Positions 10,972 through 22,059 of a stretch of DNA of 64,000 nucleotides are shown here, piece by piece. The stretch is from positions 262,014,962 through 262,078,961 of the forward strand of contig OY986435.1 in the NCBI GenBank assembly GCA_963920525.1, in the 5' to 3' direction. This DNA is from Dichetophora obliterata (lineage: Eukaryota > Arthropoda > Insecta > Diptera > Sciomyzidae). Made by a program: the position numbers and the translations under genes. Under the pieces are notes generated by a model that was given only the letters and a program-made list of their open reading frames with translations, did no database searches and was not told the DNA's origin. Numbering within the stretch: position 1 is the first letter of the stretch; each line of letters starts with the position of its first letter.

Positions 10972-11830
10972 TACAGAGGCGGACAGAATTATTCACACAT
11001 ATTGCATACTAAAATTTCCCACTTTATATCTTCCAATCGTTAAACAATACACTAATACTATGTTAATAAAAAATATGTGTTGTTTCATTACGTATCTAAA
11101 TACAGTAATAAATTTACAAAAAAATGTTTATGCACAAGAAAATTAAATAAAATGTTAAAGTCATACGTGAGTAGGGATCAAATTATTCACACAAAGCATG
11201 TTTTTCAAAACTTAAACTGATTTTACCTTGTAACAAAGCAACTTATACTTTCGGAAAAGTGCCGTTATGAATAAGAGCATTAAAAATTCCACTTATTTAG
11301 TAGTTTTACATTTTTGGCTTTGGCGTGTGCGTTGTTAAAAATTGATCTCGAGTTAAAAATGGGTCGGTAACAAAAAGAAACAAGTGAAGCTAAAAAAAGT
11401 AGTTCTACATCAGCACAATGAATATAAATCAAGTTCAGAAATCGACTAAAAGAAAATTGAAGCCGTTTTACTATTTATAGTATAATAAAGGGTTTTGAAG
11501 CAAAGGGAACTCCTCAAATCCGACCTCATACCGTAGACTATGCAAACTAACCACATTTTGATGAGTAAAAATAATAAGAAATCCTAAAAAAAATTCAAAA
11601 ATTATTTTAACACAGGTTGCAGCAGAGGCTCAAAAAAAAATGGATAAAGCAATTCATCCGAAAACGGTTGAGAGGGCCAAAAAACGTGCCGGTTATAGTT
11701 CGCGATTGGCGGAAAGAAAACCTGTTATCAGCAAAGCCAATAAGAAAAAGGGGCAAGATTTTGCAAAGGTATATAAAGATAAGCAACTTGATTTTTGGAG
11801 CAACGTGCTCTTCAGCGACGATGTGATTTG
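10972..11830 (+). mobile_element. Truncated Tc1-like element
   Basis: The left end starts after TA (10972-10973) with CAGAGGCGGACAGAATTATT. A second related word, GATCAAATTATTCACAC, occurs near 11179, suggesting internal direct repeats of the kind found in long Tc1 ends. A degenerate transposase follows and is cut off at about 11830. No right-hand inverted end is present, so this is a truncated relic. Confidence 0.65.
11380..11830 (+). pseudogene. Tc1-like transposase remnant
   Basis: The readable piece, from about 11640, gives HPKTVERAKKRAGYSSRLA, then KPVISKANKKKGQDFAK and DFWSNVLFSDDV. This matches the part of Tc1-family transposases between the second helix-turn-helix and the first catalytic aspartate (usual form FSDE). 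Upstream, 11380-11620 retains degenerate N-terminal sequence with frameshifts and stops. The second and third catalytic residues are missing because the copy ends just after FSDD. It would have cut and joined DNA at TA sites; it cannot now. Confidence 0.65.
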
Positions 11831-11944
11831 ATGTGATTATCCATTTTTAAAAATCCGGAGGACTCAACTTTACCAAAAATGTATGGTTTCTTCGCGAAAG
11901 ATTCTTAAAATAATATGAGTTTTACGATTTTCACTGAGCCGCTT

Positions 11945-12085
11945 CGATTTAAAATTTGACCCGCCTTCGTATTCATGCAAAGTGACAAAATTATAATTTG
12001 AGCAATTAGTTATTTTTATCAGGCAGGATGTATGAACAGACCTTAAAGTCGATTGTGCGTTTGTACCAGATATGTCAGCTGCAAT
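11945..12085. repeat. Repeat segment shared (inverted) with 35700-35830
   Basis: About 110-130 bp are the reverse complement of 35700-35830 at high identity; shared words include AATCGACTTTAAGG and ATAAAAATAACTAATTG. At the other site the segment lies inside a TIR element. Here no ends were recognised. Confidence 0.6.
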
Positions 12086-12686
12086 ATATTCGGTGTGTTT
12101 CCGTACACATTGTCTAGTAAAAGTCAAGTAAAGTTCAAGCTGAGAGAGTAAAATGTAATTTGAGAATAGTGTCAAAAATACGAAAACGACATCTAGCTAG
12201 TTTCAAGCACAAAAACAGCTGATCACCTAACAAACGTAAACAGCGCCAATTGAAATTTGTCGATTTGTTTTTGAAGTAAGCTAATAAATTTGCTGAGATT
12301 ATTTAAAACATTCATATTACTTTTAATAATTTTATTTAACATTTAATATGTTACATAACAATTTGTAAATTTATTTTTCACCGCACAACATAAGCAAACA
12401 AGAAATGTTAATATGACATTTTCATTGACATAAGCATTGATGCTTATTATTATGCTTGTTCTCATAATAAATATTTCCAGCACACTTTGAGCAATTTCCG
12501 AGCTCTAGAGAGCGATATTATACTTCTTCTTCTTCTTCTCTCTTTTGAGCTAGAAAAAGTACGGACACACGTTCTAGCACATCGCAAGTTTCTACAATCG
12601 AGTAAGGAAAGAGACCAATTGTCGTATGCAGCATATGCTGTCAATAAGTTTTTAAGTTGTTATTTTCAAATTTGAGATATAGCATT

Positions 12687-13607
12687 TTAAGGCCCTATTC
12701 TCTTTCAGCAAAAAATTTTTTTCGACTTTTTTTTTGCATTTTTTTATAGCTTGGACATTTAAGAATATAACCCTAAAAGGGTTTTTTGAAATTCGAAATA
12801 CTTTAGAAGGTATGGCCATTTTTTGAAGAGCCAAAGATCAAAGCTTTTTTGAAGAAGAAGAAGGTGGTTTATATGGACCTGGCATCGCTGAATAATTTGG
12901 GTAAGTATTCCAAAAACAGTTTTTTCTTTCATAAAAGAGTGAGTTTTGTTTTGTCCAAATCGCGTCTTTCCAACTATCAAGCCACTTTTCTCCGGTTCTA
13001 CTGAACCGATTTTGATAAAATAATTTCTTTTTTCGAAAAATATACTTCAAACTTTGAACGCGTTTATCTCGAAACCACGTTTTTCGAGCTGGCGGCCACG
13101 ATTCCGCCAGTTCTACTGAACCGATTTGGATGAAACAAAGTTTAATCGACGTAGAATTGTCACCATTCTGGTCCGTAGTAAAATAAAAATTTTGCGATTT
13201 TTTTTACTATTTTTTTTTTTACACTAAACTACAAAAAAATGGGTCCAAATTCGATTTGTCAATTTCAAGTGGCCGCCATTTTGTCAAAAAAAATCGCAAA
13301 ATTTTTATTTTACTACGGTCCAGAATTACATCTATGCTGATCATAACCCTATATTTTTTTTTCAGACGCTCCTGAGGGCCGGAATCGTGGCCGCCAGCAC
13401 CATGCCTTTTTTTTTGAGGGCCAACTTTGACGGTGCCATCATCTATGGACAGCCCCTATATCGCGGCGAAAAAAATTTTTTTATTTTCTTTCATTCATTA
13501 CTAATTCAATAAAAAAAACAAAATTCAAATATCTTTTTGCGTTTTCAAATGAGAATTTTTTCAAAAAGGGTCCAAAAACAGCAAGCTGAAGGAGAATAGG
13601 GCCTTAA
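12687..13607. mobile_element. TTAA-flanked fold-back element
   Basis: Ends GGCCCTATTCTCTTTCAGC (from 12691) and its inverse (to 13603), 19 bp with one mismatch, flanked by TTAA on both sides (12687-12690, 13604-13607). The interior contains a large imperfect hairpin: about 13085-13215 pairs with 13280-13405, including GGCGGCCACGATTCCGCC against its inverse. TTAA duplications are known for piggyBac and some Kolobok and Sola elements; the ends are not the usual CCC of piggyBac. Non-coding. It shares the module ACGCGTTT...AGTTCTACT..ACCGATTT with the TTAA elements at 21454-23962 and 59585-60298. Confidence 0.8.
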
Positions 13608-14214
13608 GTGATTTATGAGCATCTTCTACTAAAAAAGAAAGGCAAAATTTGTAATTAAGTCTCATCTGAGTGAAAATTCGTGAAACTAGCCACCTTAAAC
13701 AAGAAGTCATAATTTTTATATCTTTTATAGATATTATTGAGGTGTATTTTAACAACAAATAAATTGCAATTTTTTTTACAGTTTTTTTTCAATGAGTTAC
13801 AAAGAATTAGGCCACTGTTTTATTAAAATTAATTTTGCTAAGTAACGGATTGTTAAAATTTCTTGATTTTTGGGCCAAATACGCTTAACACACGTGAAAT
13901 TACAAAAATGATTTTTTAAAAAAAATTTTTTTTTTCTTTTTAAATTAATAAGTTTTGTATAAATTTAAAAAAAACATTCTGGACCACATAGAAATTTTTA
14001 AAAATACATACAAATTTAGAAATAATACAAAAAAAAAAAATAAAAATGATGTATTCTCCATAAGCAAGTCTGTTATGAAATGTTTTAAATCTGCACTACC
14101 TGTCTTTTGCGAGCCACACAGAGCACTGCACAATGGAATGATTGCTACAAACTAGAGGGAATAAATTATTTTGATGACGTTTTTAGTGCTTTAGGCACAG
14201 GAAAGTTAAAAAAA

Positions 14215-15030
14215 AAGGGTTTTTGAATATTTGGACAAGTGGGCGTGGCCCATCCCATGGATCTTATTTTTTGAAATATTTGAAAAACCAGTAAAGCTAT
14301 GACTACATGAACTTAGGCAGTCATCGAGTGCATTACTTACTTAAAGGAAATGTGTCAAAAGAAGGCGTGATTGGACATGTGGGCGTGGTACCTCCCATAC
14401 AAATGGATTACATTTTTCTCAATATCTTGAGAACCAGTAATGTCACAAAAACAAATCTTTGAAAAATATCAAAGTTCGCTATTTAAAAGACACGTGCCAA
14501 CATAAAAAAAGGACAATCTCTTACTTTTTTCCAGATATTGCAAAAAATGTGTTTCAGTTGTATAGGAGGTACCACGCCCACTTGTCCAATCATGCCTTAA
14601 TTTAGCACATATCCTTCAAATGACATACTCGATGATTGCCTAAGTTTTTGTTTTGTAGCATTACTGGTTTTTCAGATATTGCGAAAAATAAGATCCATTG
14701 GGAGGTGCCACTCCCACTTGTCCAATTACGCCTTATTTTCTTTAAATGATGCACTCGATGACTGCTAAGTTCATGTTGTCATGGCTTTACTGCTTTTTCA
14801 AATATTGCGAAAAATAAGATCGGTAGTTTTGGAGATAGCATTTTTACTGATTTGTGGGCGGTAAAAGGGGGAAAGGCCAAATTTTTTTCCTCAGCCCCAT
14901 CTTCTACTTGAAGAAAATTTACTGCCAAAATTTCATCTGAATCGGCTTAGTAGTTTTGTTGATATAGCATTTTTATTGATTTGTGGGTGATAAAAGGGGG
15001 TGTAGAAAAAAAGTGCTGATACTATTGCTT
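14215..15030 (-). repeat. Helitron-related repeat with internal inverted duplication
   Basis: 14225-14430 and 14540-14730 are imperfect inverted copies (GGACAAGTGGGCGTGG against CCACTCCCACTTGTCC, and similar words). A further direct repeat follows at about 14755-14830. The right part carries AGCATTTTTACTGATTTGTG and a GGGGG block twice, in minus orientation, matching the Helitron start region at about 56150-56190. No boundary or coding sequence can be set. Confidence 0.5.
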
Positions 15031-15411
15031 TGCAATCTGACTTACATATGTATGCTGAATTTCAGCTTAATCGTATACCAACAAGTTGTCGAAAAATGGT
15101 TTGCAAATTTTGACGGACATACATGCATACATACGAACGAAGCAACCCAGTAGTTCCAGTCTTGAAGAAATCTCAAATGAATCATGCGCGATTTTTCTTG
15201 ATCCTTGACGAAACATTCTGATTAGGCCATACATTTCATTGACGAAAATTTTATATAAATGTTCCAAATTCGTGCAAGACGAAATGCAGAAACGTCGGGA
15301 TTTATCATGCACGAAAACAATATCCTAATATTGAGGAAGTTTCGTTAACGAAAAGTAGACAAAAATGTAAAGAAAATTCGTCAAGGAATTAAAATCGAAA
15401 CGTGTTTCTGG

Positions 15412-15830
15412 GCCGAATTCAACGTCGTGCGATATATTTGATAGGGGACAAAAATATTTCATCCTCTCTCAACTCTATTGGAAATCGGCATAATTTTGGT
15501 TTCGTAATGGCCCGGCGCCACCACAGCCTATGTTTTCCAGGTCCACTCAGGCACTTGTGCAAGCCATTGCCTTGATGCCACACAGAACCTCACGTTGTAG
15601 TGATAATTCGTTCTTTAGTCGTACGGTAAAGTTGTGGAATAGTCTCCCTGCGAGCGTTTTTCCCGTCAGTTTTGAGCTGTGCAAATTTAAAACAAATCTT
15701 CTCCGAAACTTCTCCATCTTTTCAACCTCCAACTAACTATCACACATCTTCCAAATCAACACAATGCTCATACATTTATATGAAACATCACCTGAGCTTT
15801 CACTCTACAAAACAGAAAAAAATTATACCA
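15412..15830 (+). pseudogene. Non-LTR reverse transcriptase C-terminus, copy 1
   Basis: The same ORF2 C-terminal region and 3' UTR as at 40131-40700. Here it shows RRAIYLI-like sequence at the left, then SDNSFFSRTVKLWNSLPASV (about 15600-15660) and CKFKTNLLRNFS. The motif RT.RLWNSLP near the C-terminus is typical of CR1/Jockey-type ORF2 proteins. Compared with the other copy about 100 bp are missing near 15490-15520. It ends in an A-rich stretch near 15830. Confidence 0.7.
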
Positions 15831-15904
15831 AATTGTCAAAATCAAACTAATTCGACAGCAATGGCAAAGACATCTAAACAGTAGTGTCAATGAATATTTA
15901 AATA

Positions 15905-15995
15905 CTATCGAAAACCATCGATAGTCAGTCCAAAACTATCGATAGTCACGATAGTGTGAAATTTTCGATAGTATCGATAGTGTCATCGATATTTT
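15905..15995. promoter_or_regulatory. Cluster of TATCGATA-type words
   Basis: Four CGATAG/ATCGAT words occur within 90 bp: CCATCGATAG (15915), CTATCGATAG (15936), GTATCGATAG (15971) and CATCGATATT (15984). TATCGATA is the known DREF/BEAF-32 core site in flies. No promoter or gene is seen beside it, so function is uncertain. Confidence 0.3.
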
Positions 15996-16257
15996 GCGAA
16001 CTGTACAGTTTAGCCTCTGAACGATTCGGCGAATTGCAACAATCATGAATATCTTGAAGTTGTTGTAATAGAGTGAAGAAAGTTAGGTGCTGACAACCGC
16101 TACTTTGCATTAAGAAATCCTTTAAGAAATCATCACTAAAAGTTCGTCAATGATGCTGCGAACTACTGGGAAGTTAAATAAAAGCTTATACAAATAAACA
16201 CGTAAACAACGATTTGACACTTGTTTTTAAGTGGTGATGAAGTGAAATTGTGTATAA

Positions 16258-16363
16258 ACCGAGTATTAAGAGCGCTAGAACTCTGATTTCGGAAGTCCAG
16301 CTAATCCACGGTTTAGCTAGTCCTCAGTTCTGAAATCTGAGTATTAGCGCTTTAATACTCGGT
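16258..16363. repeat. 106-bp imperfect palindrome
   Basis: ACCGAGTATTAAGAGCGCTA at 16258 pairs with TAGCGCTTTAATACTCGGT ending at 16363, with further pairing inside. A related partial unit follows at 16380-16440. MITE-like; no target duplication resolved. Confidence 0.55.
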
Positions 16364-17576
16364 GAAGAAATGCATTTTCACTGATCCGTGGTTTAAGAAC
16401 TGACCTAATCCACGGATTAGTGCTAGTACTTGGTGAAGAAATCGGCCATAAAAATCCTGAAATTCATTTCAATTTACTCAATCTAATTTCACTTTTCACT
16501 GCCAGAAATTGCAGTTGTTTGTAAACTGTTATTGGAACTAACAAAAATGTTATTAAATTTCCTTAAATTTTTTAAAAATTTTTCATTACTTGCTGTATTC
16601 ACATTTCAGAAAAATTATATTGTATATCAAAGACCTCTAAGCCAAAAATAAAACTCGTCGCTCTGAATTGAACCTAAACTTAAATGCATACTTTTTGGCT
16701 GGTCAAAATCATTATCTACATATATAGATTTCAATTAGGTACAAATATTGAAGTCAACCGTCTTATCAGTAAAAAAAAGCTAATCTAAATAATTTATAAA
16801 ATTCATTCAGGCATTTAATATGAGTTCAATTAATTTTTGACATTTAAAATCTCTAATCAAAAAAATTTAAATAAAATATTGTTGAAAATACAACAAACCT
16901 CGATCTATTGATAGAAAAATTTGCAAATTATGCGATGAAGCAAATAAATATTGCAGATAAGAAACTAGGCTTAGGTTAATTTTCTTAAAAAAAAAACAAA
17001 TAAAAAAATTGCTATTTTTGCCCAATGATGTGCAAAACATTTAACTTATTTTATTTTAATATTTGTGTACGTAGATTTTTTTTTCCTTTTTCTGTGGTTT
17101 CTAACAGATTTCAAATTTTCTAACTGATATTCTAATCTATAGATTTAATTGGTTCTACTTAGTTGAAGTTTACTAATTGTCTATATAAATTGGTTCATCA
17201 CGCATCAGTGAAGTTATCTGGAAGAGGCATGGTTTTTGCAAAGAAACACCAAAAACAACAACATTTTAAGATAGGTGCTAATTATTCAAAAACTTGTTCT
17301 TATAAATAAATAATATGTTATAATCTCTCTTTAATAAATGATGGAGAGAGTAAATAATTGGCAGTGTTGTGTAAAAGTGTGTTAGCCTAGCTAAAATTCA
17401 GTTTTATTTATATCATAATCTTGAATTTTATTTAATGTTTGTATCCATGTGCATATGCATTTCTTCATATTACTCTAATCTGCCCAAAGAAATTTCGGCG
17501 CAAGAACAAAGCAAACATTTCCATGAATTTATTGTATGTATGTGTAGTATTGTATGTGCACAAACATCCCTACAGT
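16364..17576. other. Unassigned AT-rich DNA
   Basis: No gene or repeat ends were recognised here. Confidence 0.4.
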
Positions 17577-17620
17577 CCGCAGCATCATTGACGAATTTGC
17601 CATGATGATTTCTGAAAGAA
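17577..17620. repeat. Partial copy of the CCCAGTAGTTC-family end
   Basis: GCAGCATCATTGACGAA and ATGATGATTTCT match the reverse complement of 16126-16158. Confidence 0.45.
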
Positions 17621-18019
17621 ACTTGCTGCAAAAATTAGTCGAAAATTCCTCAACGCGTCTGCCTTGTGTTCATTCAACAAAAACATTAACCCTTCGTTGC
17701 ATGACTTTTTCTCCCTGTGAATAAACATTTGTTTGTGTTATTATCTTTGATTAGAGTGCAACGAAGTTACGCAACATTGCATACGGACAAATCCACAGAA
17801 GAGTCAACCGGGACCAAAACATTAAAACTTATTAAAAACGTATTATTTTATGCTATTATCTAAGAGAAACATTTTAATTTTATTACTTTAAGCAATTTGT
17901 ACATAAATTCATTTACCTTGCTGATGAAATCGCCTGTTTCACAACTGTATTTTTTTTTCGTAAATGTTTAGTAAATGTTTCGTAAACTTTTTTGTTTTAG
18001 TAAAAATAAAGATTAACAC

Positions 18020-18131
18020 AAACAAAATAAAAGTCGACTCTAAATTTAGTATAAGCTTTTTTGACAGTTTTTTAATACAATATGTTGTCAAAACGCTTGC
18101 ACTTAATTTAGAGTCTACTTTTAATTTGTTT
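18020..18131. repeat. 112-bp hairpin element
   Basis: The left arm (AAACAAAATAAAAGTCGACT...) and the right arm, ending at 18131, are inverted copies with about a 17-bp loop near 18070-18086. MITE-like, non-coding. Confidence 0.6.
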
Positions 18132-18239
18132 ATGATAATGGGCCAATGAAAATAAAGATAATGAAGCTGCAAATACTGATTTTAATTACTTAATTATATA
18201 ATTACTTAACTACCAAATTACTTAATTCCATAATTGAAC

Positions 18240-18650
18240 TAGAATAGAAAAATGTGTGATGTCCGACACGTAACGTCCGAATTGATAAAATTGTTAACTG
18301 TGTCTTTAAAACTACGATATTTGAAATGATGGTGGTCTGTTTTTAAAAATAATTTAATTTGCAATTTTTTTTGTTCCTTTAAACTTTCGAGGTGCGATTG
18401 ACCATTTTGCAGAAATGTTCTTAGTTCGAGTGTTGGTCTCACAAGAACTTCTTTTTTTAGTAACGTCTGAATGTACGAAAAAAATGACAAATTTTAGGTA
18501 AAATGCGGCAAGATGCAGGATGTTATAATTATTATAAATTATACTCATAAAGAGCTATTTAACCAGATACATCTTAATTGAAACACTGTTAATAAAATTT
18601 GCTAAATTTATGAAAAAATGTATCCGAATATAACGTCCGAACCCTTATAT
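18240..18650 (+). repeat. Three spaced TAACGTCCGAA motifs
   Basis: TAACGTCCGAA at 18271-18281, TAACGTCTGAA at 18461-18471 and TAACGTCCGAA at 18631-18641, all on one strand, spaced 190 and 170 bp; a related GATGTCCGACA lies at 18259. No reading frame explains them. Confidence 0.45.
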
Positions 18651-18837
18651 GGATTTATATATTTATTTATTTATTTACCCTTATATGCAATTTCGTGCAG
18701 GAATGCAATAAAAATTGCTATATAATGGTTTAATTACGAACCTGCGTGTTCATAAACCTGTTTTAGCGATAGTTATACAGGTTAAAACTTTTTGTTATGC
18801 ATAAACTTATTTTAGCATCAACGTTCTAAGATTATTT

Positions 18838-19080
18838 TAACGATCGTCAAAATCATCTTGGACTTCGTTCCTACCCCAACAGTTTATTGCAGAGAGAACT
18901 TGTAACTCCGGTGGTCACTTTCCAACCCTTTTGCCACCATCGACATCTTCTGCAAGCATATTTATTATTAGTCGGATACTGTCTTTGCTGAATCTGTATT
19001 TTGTCCTCGTCGTTGTTTTATTCAAAGGGGTTGATCCTTGTTTGATACATCTTTCTGCGTTTTGGAACAGGATAATCTTC
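18838..19080 (-). pseudogene. PIF/Harbinger (HARBI1-like) transposase fragment
   Basis: On the minus strand from about 18995 the frame reads RFSKDSIRLIINMLAEDVDG, then after one TGA (near 18915) PPELQVLSAINCWGRNEVQD, ending at a TAA near 18838. Harbinger transposases carry this N-terminal helix-rich region (RF.F.K.T...L, then R...L.PE.QVL.AL.F...G..Q..) before the DDE core. Just upstream, in another frame, MYQTRINPFE fits the same protein, so there is at least one frameshift as well. The catalytic residues are absent. Possible inverted ends (GTTATGCA near 18797 and TGCATAACA near 19377) are weak. Confidence 0.6.
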
Positions 19081-19628
19081 CACCAAAGCGCAGATTTTCA
19101 AAATATTGATTATGTCCATTGTATTGTTTACTTTTCACTTAACTTTTCTTGCTTTTTTAATACCTAACATTACTTGTCAAAATCAGCTATCTCTCGAAAA
19201 AAAGTCTTTTTCGTCAAATTCTTTCGTCAAGCTGTCAGCTGATGAAGTGTTGCTAAATGTTTTTAAAAAATTCGCATATTGCTTAAAATGCTCTTAAAAT
19301 ACGTTTATGTATAAACAGGATTTTAAGGAATAGTTTGTGTTCTAACTAAAACCGTTTTTAACGAGTGCATAACAAATGTAATGAATATGGCCGTAAGTTT
19401 TCTTTTGCATATTTGATATGAAATTACATGATATTAATTACTTAATCTCAGCGATAGTTTAAAATTTTTGATATATTCAATTAAAATAAAGAATTAAAAT
19501 GCCCATTCATCTATAAATAAGACAATTTTATACACAGGAAAATAAAAAAATATAAAATATCACACTAATGTGCAAGGATTTTGTTTCTAAATTTGAATCA
19601 CATTAAAATTTATTAAACACGCAAAACA

Positions 19629-20330
19629 TTATTCATTATGAAATCGTTTAAAGCAATTTCTATCTTGACTAAAACATAGTCTATTCTGACATTTTGAGCA
19701 GATAGCATGAGTGTATCCATTGCACCCTGGTGATTTACATGTACAAATCTTGTTGTCCCATTGTGGTCAGTGATTAAAATGGTCTAACCGAGCTTCTCTT
19801 TGAGGCAGTGGGAAACTTCGCGAATGCTTTGCAAAGATTTTCTGCCACTTGCAAACGAAAATTGGCGCACGTTTTTACAATAGCCATGAATTTTCTAATG
19901 TGGTACATATGTATCTCTCAAATGATAAAAAATCTCATATACCACTTTTTTGAGCGTATTTTTATCTTGTAGCGTCTAATAAATGGGTCTAACAAATTAA
20001 TTAATTTATTGTATTCCGAAATAGTATACAGACTCTCGATGAATATGTTTTTTACACAATATTTATATCAGGATTTTTGCCGCAATAGTTTGACATCAAT
20101 TTAACAACTCTTTTATCTCTCCACGAAACTAAAGATACTTCAAAACCATTCTGGATGGCTACATATTGCACAGACTTTCCTCGAGATTTCTTCATTAATA
20201 TTGGAAAACTTGGTAGTTTTGAGTTCGGAAATCTATTTCGGCGGATTGTACCCAATGAATGTATTCCCCTTTTGGCTAGTTCAATCATTAGCCGTAGTGT
20301 TGTATAATAATTATATTAGTGTTATAAAAT
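19629..20330 (-). pseudogene. piggyBac-type transposase remnant
   Basis: Read on the minus strand from about 20320: YNYYTTLRLMIELAKRGIHS, then LGTIRRNRFPNSKLPS, the conserved piggyBac region after the D-containing YFDN motif (here degraded). It is followed by a degenerate block with IRSKKWYMR-like sequence near 19960. At the end comes a cysteine-rich C-terminal domain: CTCKSPGCNGYTHAICSKCQ, then LCFSQDRNCFKRFH and a stop at 19629-19631. That cross-brace Cys/His domain is known to bind the element ends in piggyBac. Several stops and frameshifts break the middle and the N-terminus is missing. The terminal repeats of this copy were not found. Confidence 0.8.
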
Positions 20331-21449
20331 AACTTATATTTTGTGGGGCATAGCCAATCGTCAACGGAAAGGCAATTTTCATATGGAATCGACTATGGAA
20401 TTGTTTCTGCAAATGGTTACTGCAATGTAACTTCAAAGCGTCTCAAGTGCATGACATTGCACATTTGCAACTAAGCCATTTATTTTAGAAATTTTAGTTT
20501 TATTGCACAAAAAAATTATCCAGCTAGCAGAAAATTAACTTATGCTACTATGTTCACACTGAGAGTTAAGTGCGCATTTAGAGCATTTACTATATATATT
20601 TGTCCCTGTTACTCCTACAACGAACAAAGGGGCAGTTAGTAAATGTGGATTTCGTAATATTCTAGAATATTACTTACATTTGAACGTTTTTATGATATTT
20701 CTAGTATAACTAGTGATTGTTCCCCGAAAATCGGGTGAGCTGGATATAAGCTTTTGAGGTGTTATTGTTGGTATTATGACTGGTTTAAACAAAAACCTTT
20801 TGATATACTCATTTTAAGAGTATAGAGCGTGGTTCCTGTTCAACAATCTAGTTTTAGTAACTTTTCATGAATTAATATAAAATTAACCTACTACGTACGA
20901 ATGAAATCACCTTAATTTCCCACTCGTGAATTTTAAAAAACATTGCGCTCTTTTGTTAAATGTTCACAGCGATCAAATGTTTTTCATCCATCCCAAATAC
21001 TTTTTGTTTTAACATTGAGTTCCTCAAATAAACTAAGTTGAACAATACTCTCTGTATTTCTGTATTTTACTCATATAATTTTTCTCTTAACGAAGTTTTT
21101 GCATTAGTATAAACTCATTCCAATTAAGTTTTTGCACTCGCTGATAAAGGCCGCAAACAGCTCTAATTTTACAGAAATTAGCACGCACAATTTTGCACGC
21201 CGGTGTGACCTCTTTCATCACCAATAATTCTTTTCAAATACCCATTCATATTAGCTTTCCTTCTAAAGTCCTCCTTCTGGGAGTCTCAACGGTAGATTAA
21301 ATGTAAGCACTGACCCTATTATTTTTTTCACCGCCAACATTTAATTTAAAACCACTCTTCCTACATCTGTCACCCAAAAAACAAATTTTTAGCTCAAAGC
21401 TTATTACCAAAATATTTTCCATCTTTCTTAGATCAAAACTGAATACGTT
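20331..21449. other. Unassigned AT-rich DNA
   Basis: No gene or bounded repeat could be recognised. Confidence 0.4.
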
Positions 21450-21810
21450 TTAAGGTACTATTACAGTGTGTAAGAAATTAAAACTATTTTTTTTTTTCGT
21501 TAGAATATGATTCTTTAAGATCTTAAGAATACGTATACAAAATTGTATGAAAAAATATCAAATAAAAAAAAAGTTATAACATACAGTGGCTCACAACGAA
21601 AGTCGGGCAGGCATTTCTTAGAACTTTCGCATTGATTTCAGAAATGAAAATGTATGAAGAATATTGCAATATATATTTTTTCAAAATGTTATTTTTTGGT
21701 GAACAAAATTAAATAGAAACATAATTCAAAAATTAGAACATAACGGTGAAACAAATTTAAATCGAAACAAACCTGTAAAAACGAGCTTACATTGAAAGTC
21801 GGGCAAGTAA

Positions 21811-21976
21811 TACCTCTATTCCACACGGCAAGTTTTCTTGCCAGCAAGTCGAAAATACAAAGGAAAGACGAGCACAGCATCAAAGAAAGAGCAGCACAGA
21901 AAAAATACTTGCCAGCACAGACATGCCTGTACCGCAGACTTGCTGGCAAGAAAACTTTCCGTGTGGAAAAGGGGTC
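21811..21976. mobile_element. 166-bp palindromic MITE nested in Tc1
   Basis: Inverted arms of about 40 bp share CCACACGG(C/A)AAGTTTTC and CTTGCCAGCAAGTC. TAA lies on both sides (21808-21810, 21977-21979), suggesting a Harbinger-type insertion. Confidence 0.65.
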
Positions 21977-22059
21977 TAAGGAAAAAATGCAAATTGTGGT
22001 CATTAAACCGTTATTAATTAATGCCTCCAACTTTTTACTACGGCTGGAATAACTTCAGT

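Larger units (their letters stand above)
15146..16164. mobile_element. Element with CCCAGTAGTTC inverted ends
   Basis: CCCAGTAGTTCCAGTC at 15146 and GCGAACTACTGGG ending at 16164 form short inverted ends. The left 200 bp are repeated inverted at about 26960-27160, and the right 40 bp recur inverted at 17577-17616. This supports a dispersed family. No target duplication was found. The middle holds a LINE fragment (15412-15830) and a cluster of TATCGATA-type words. Confidence 0.5.
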
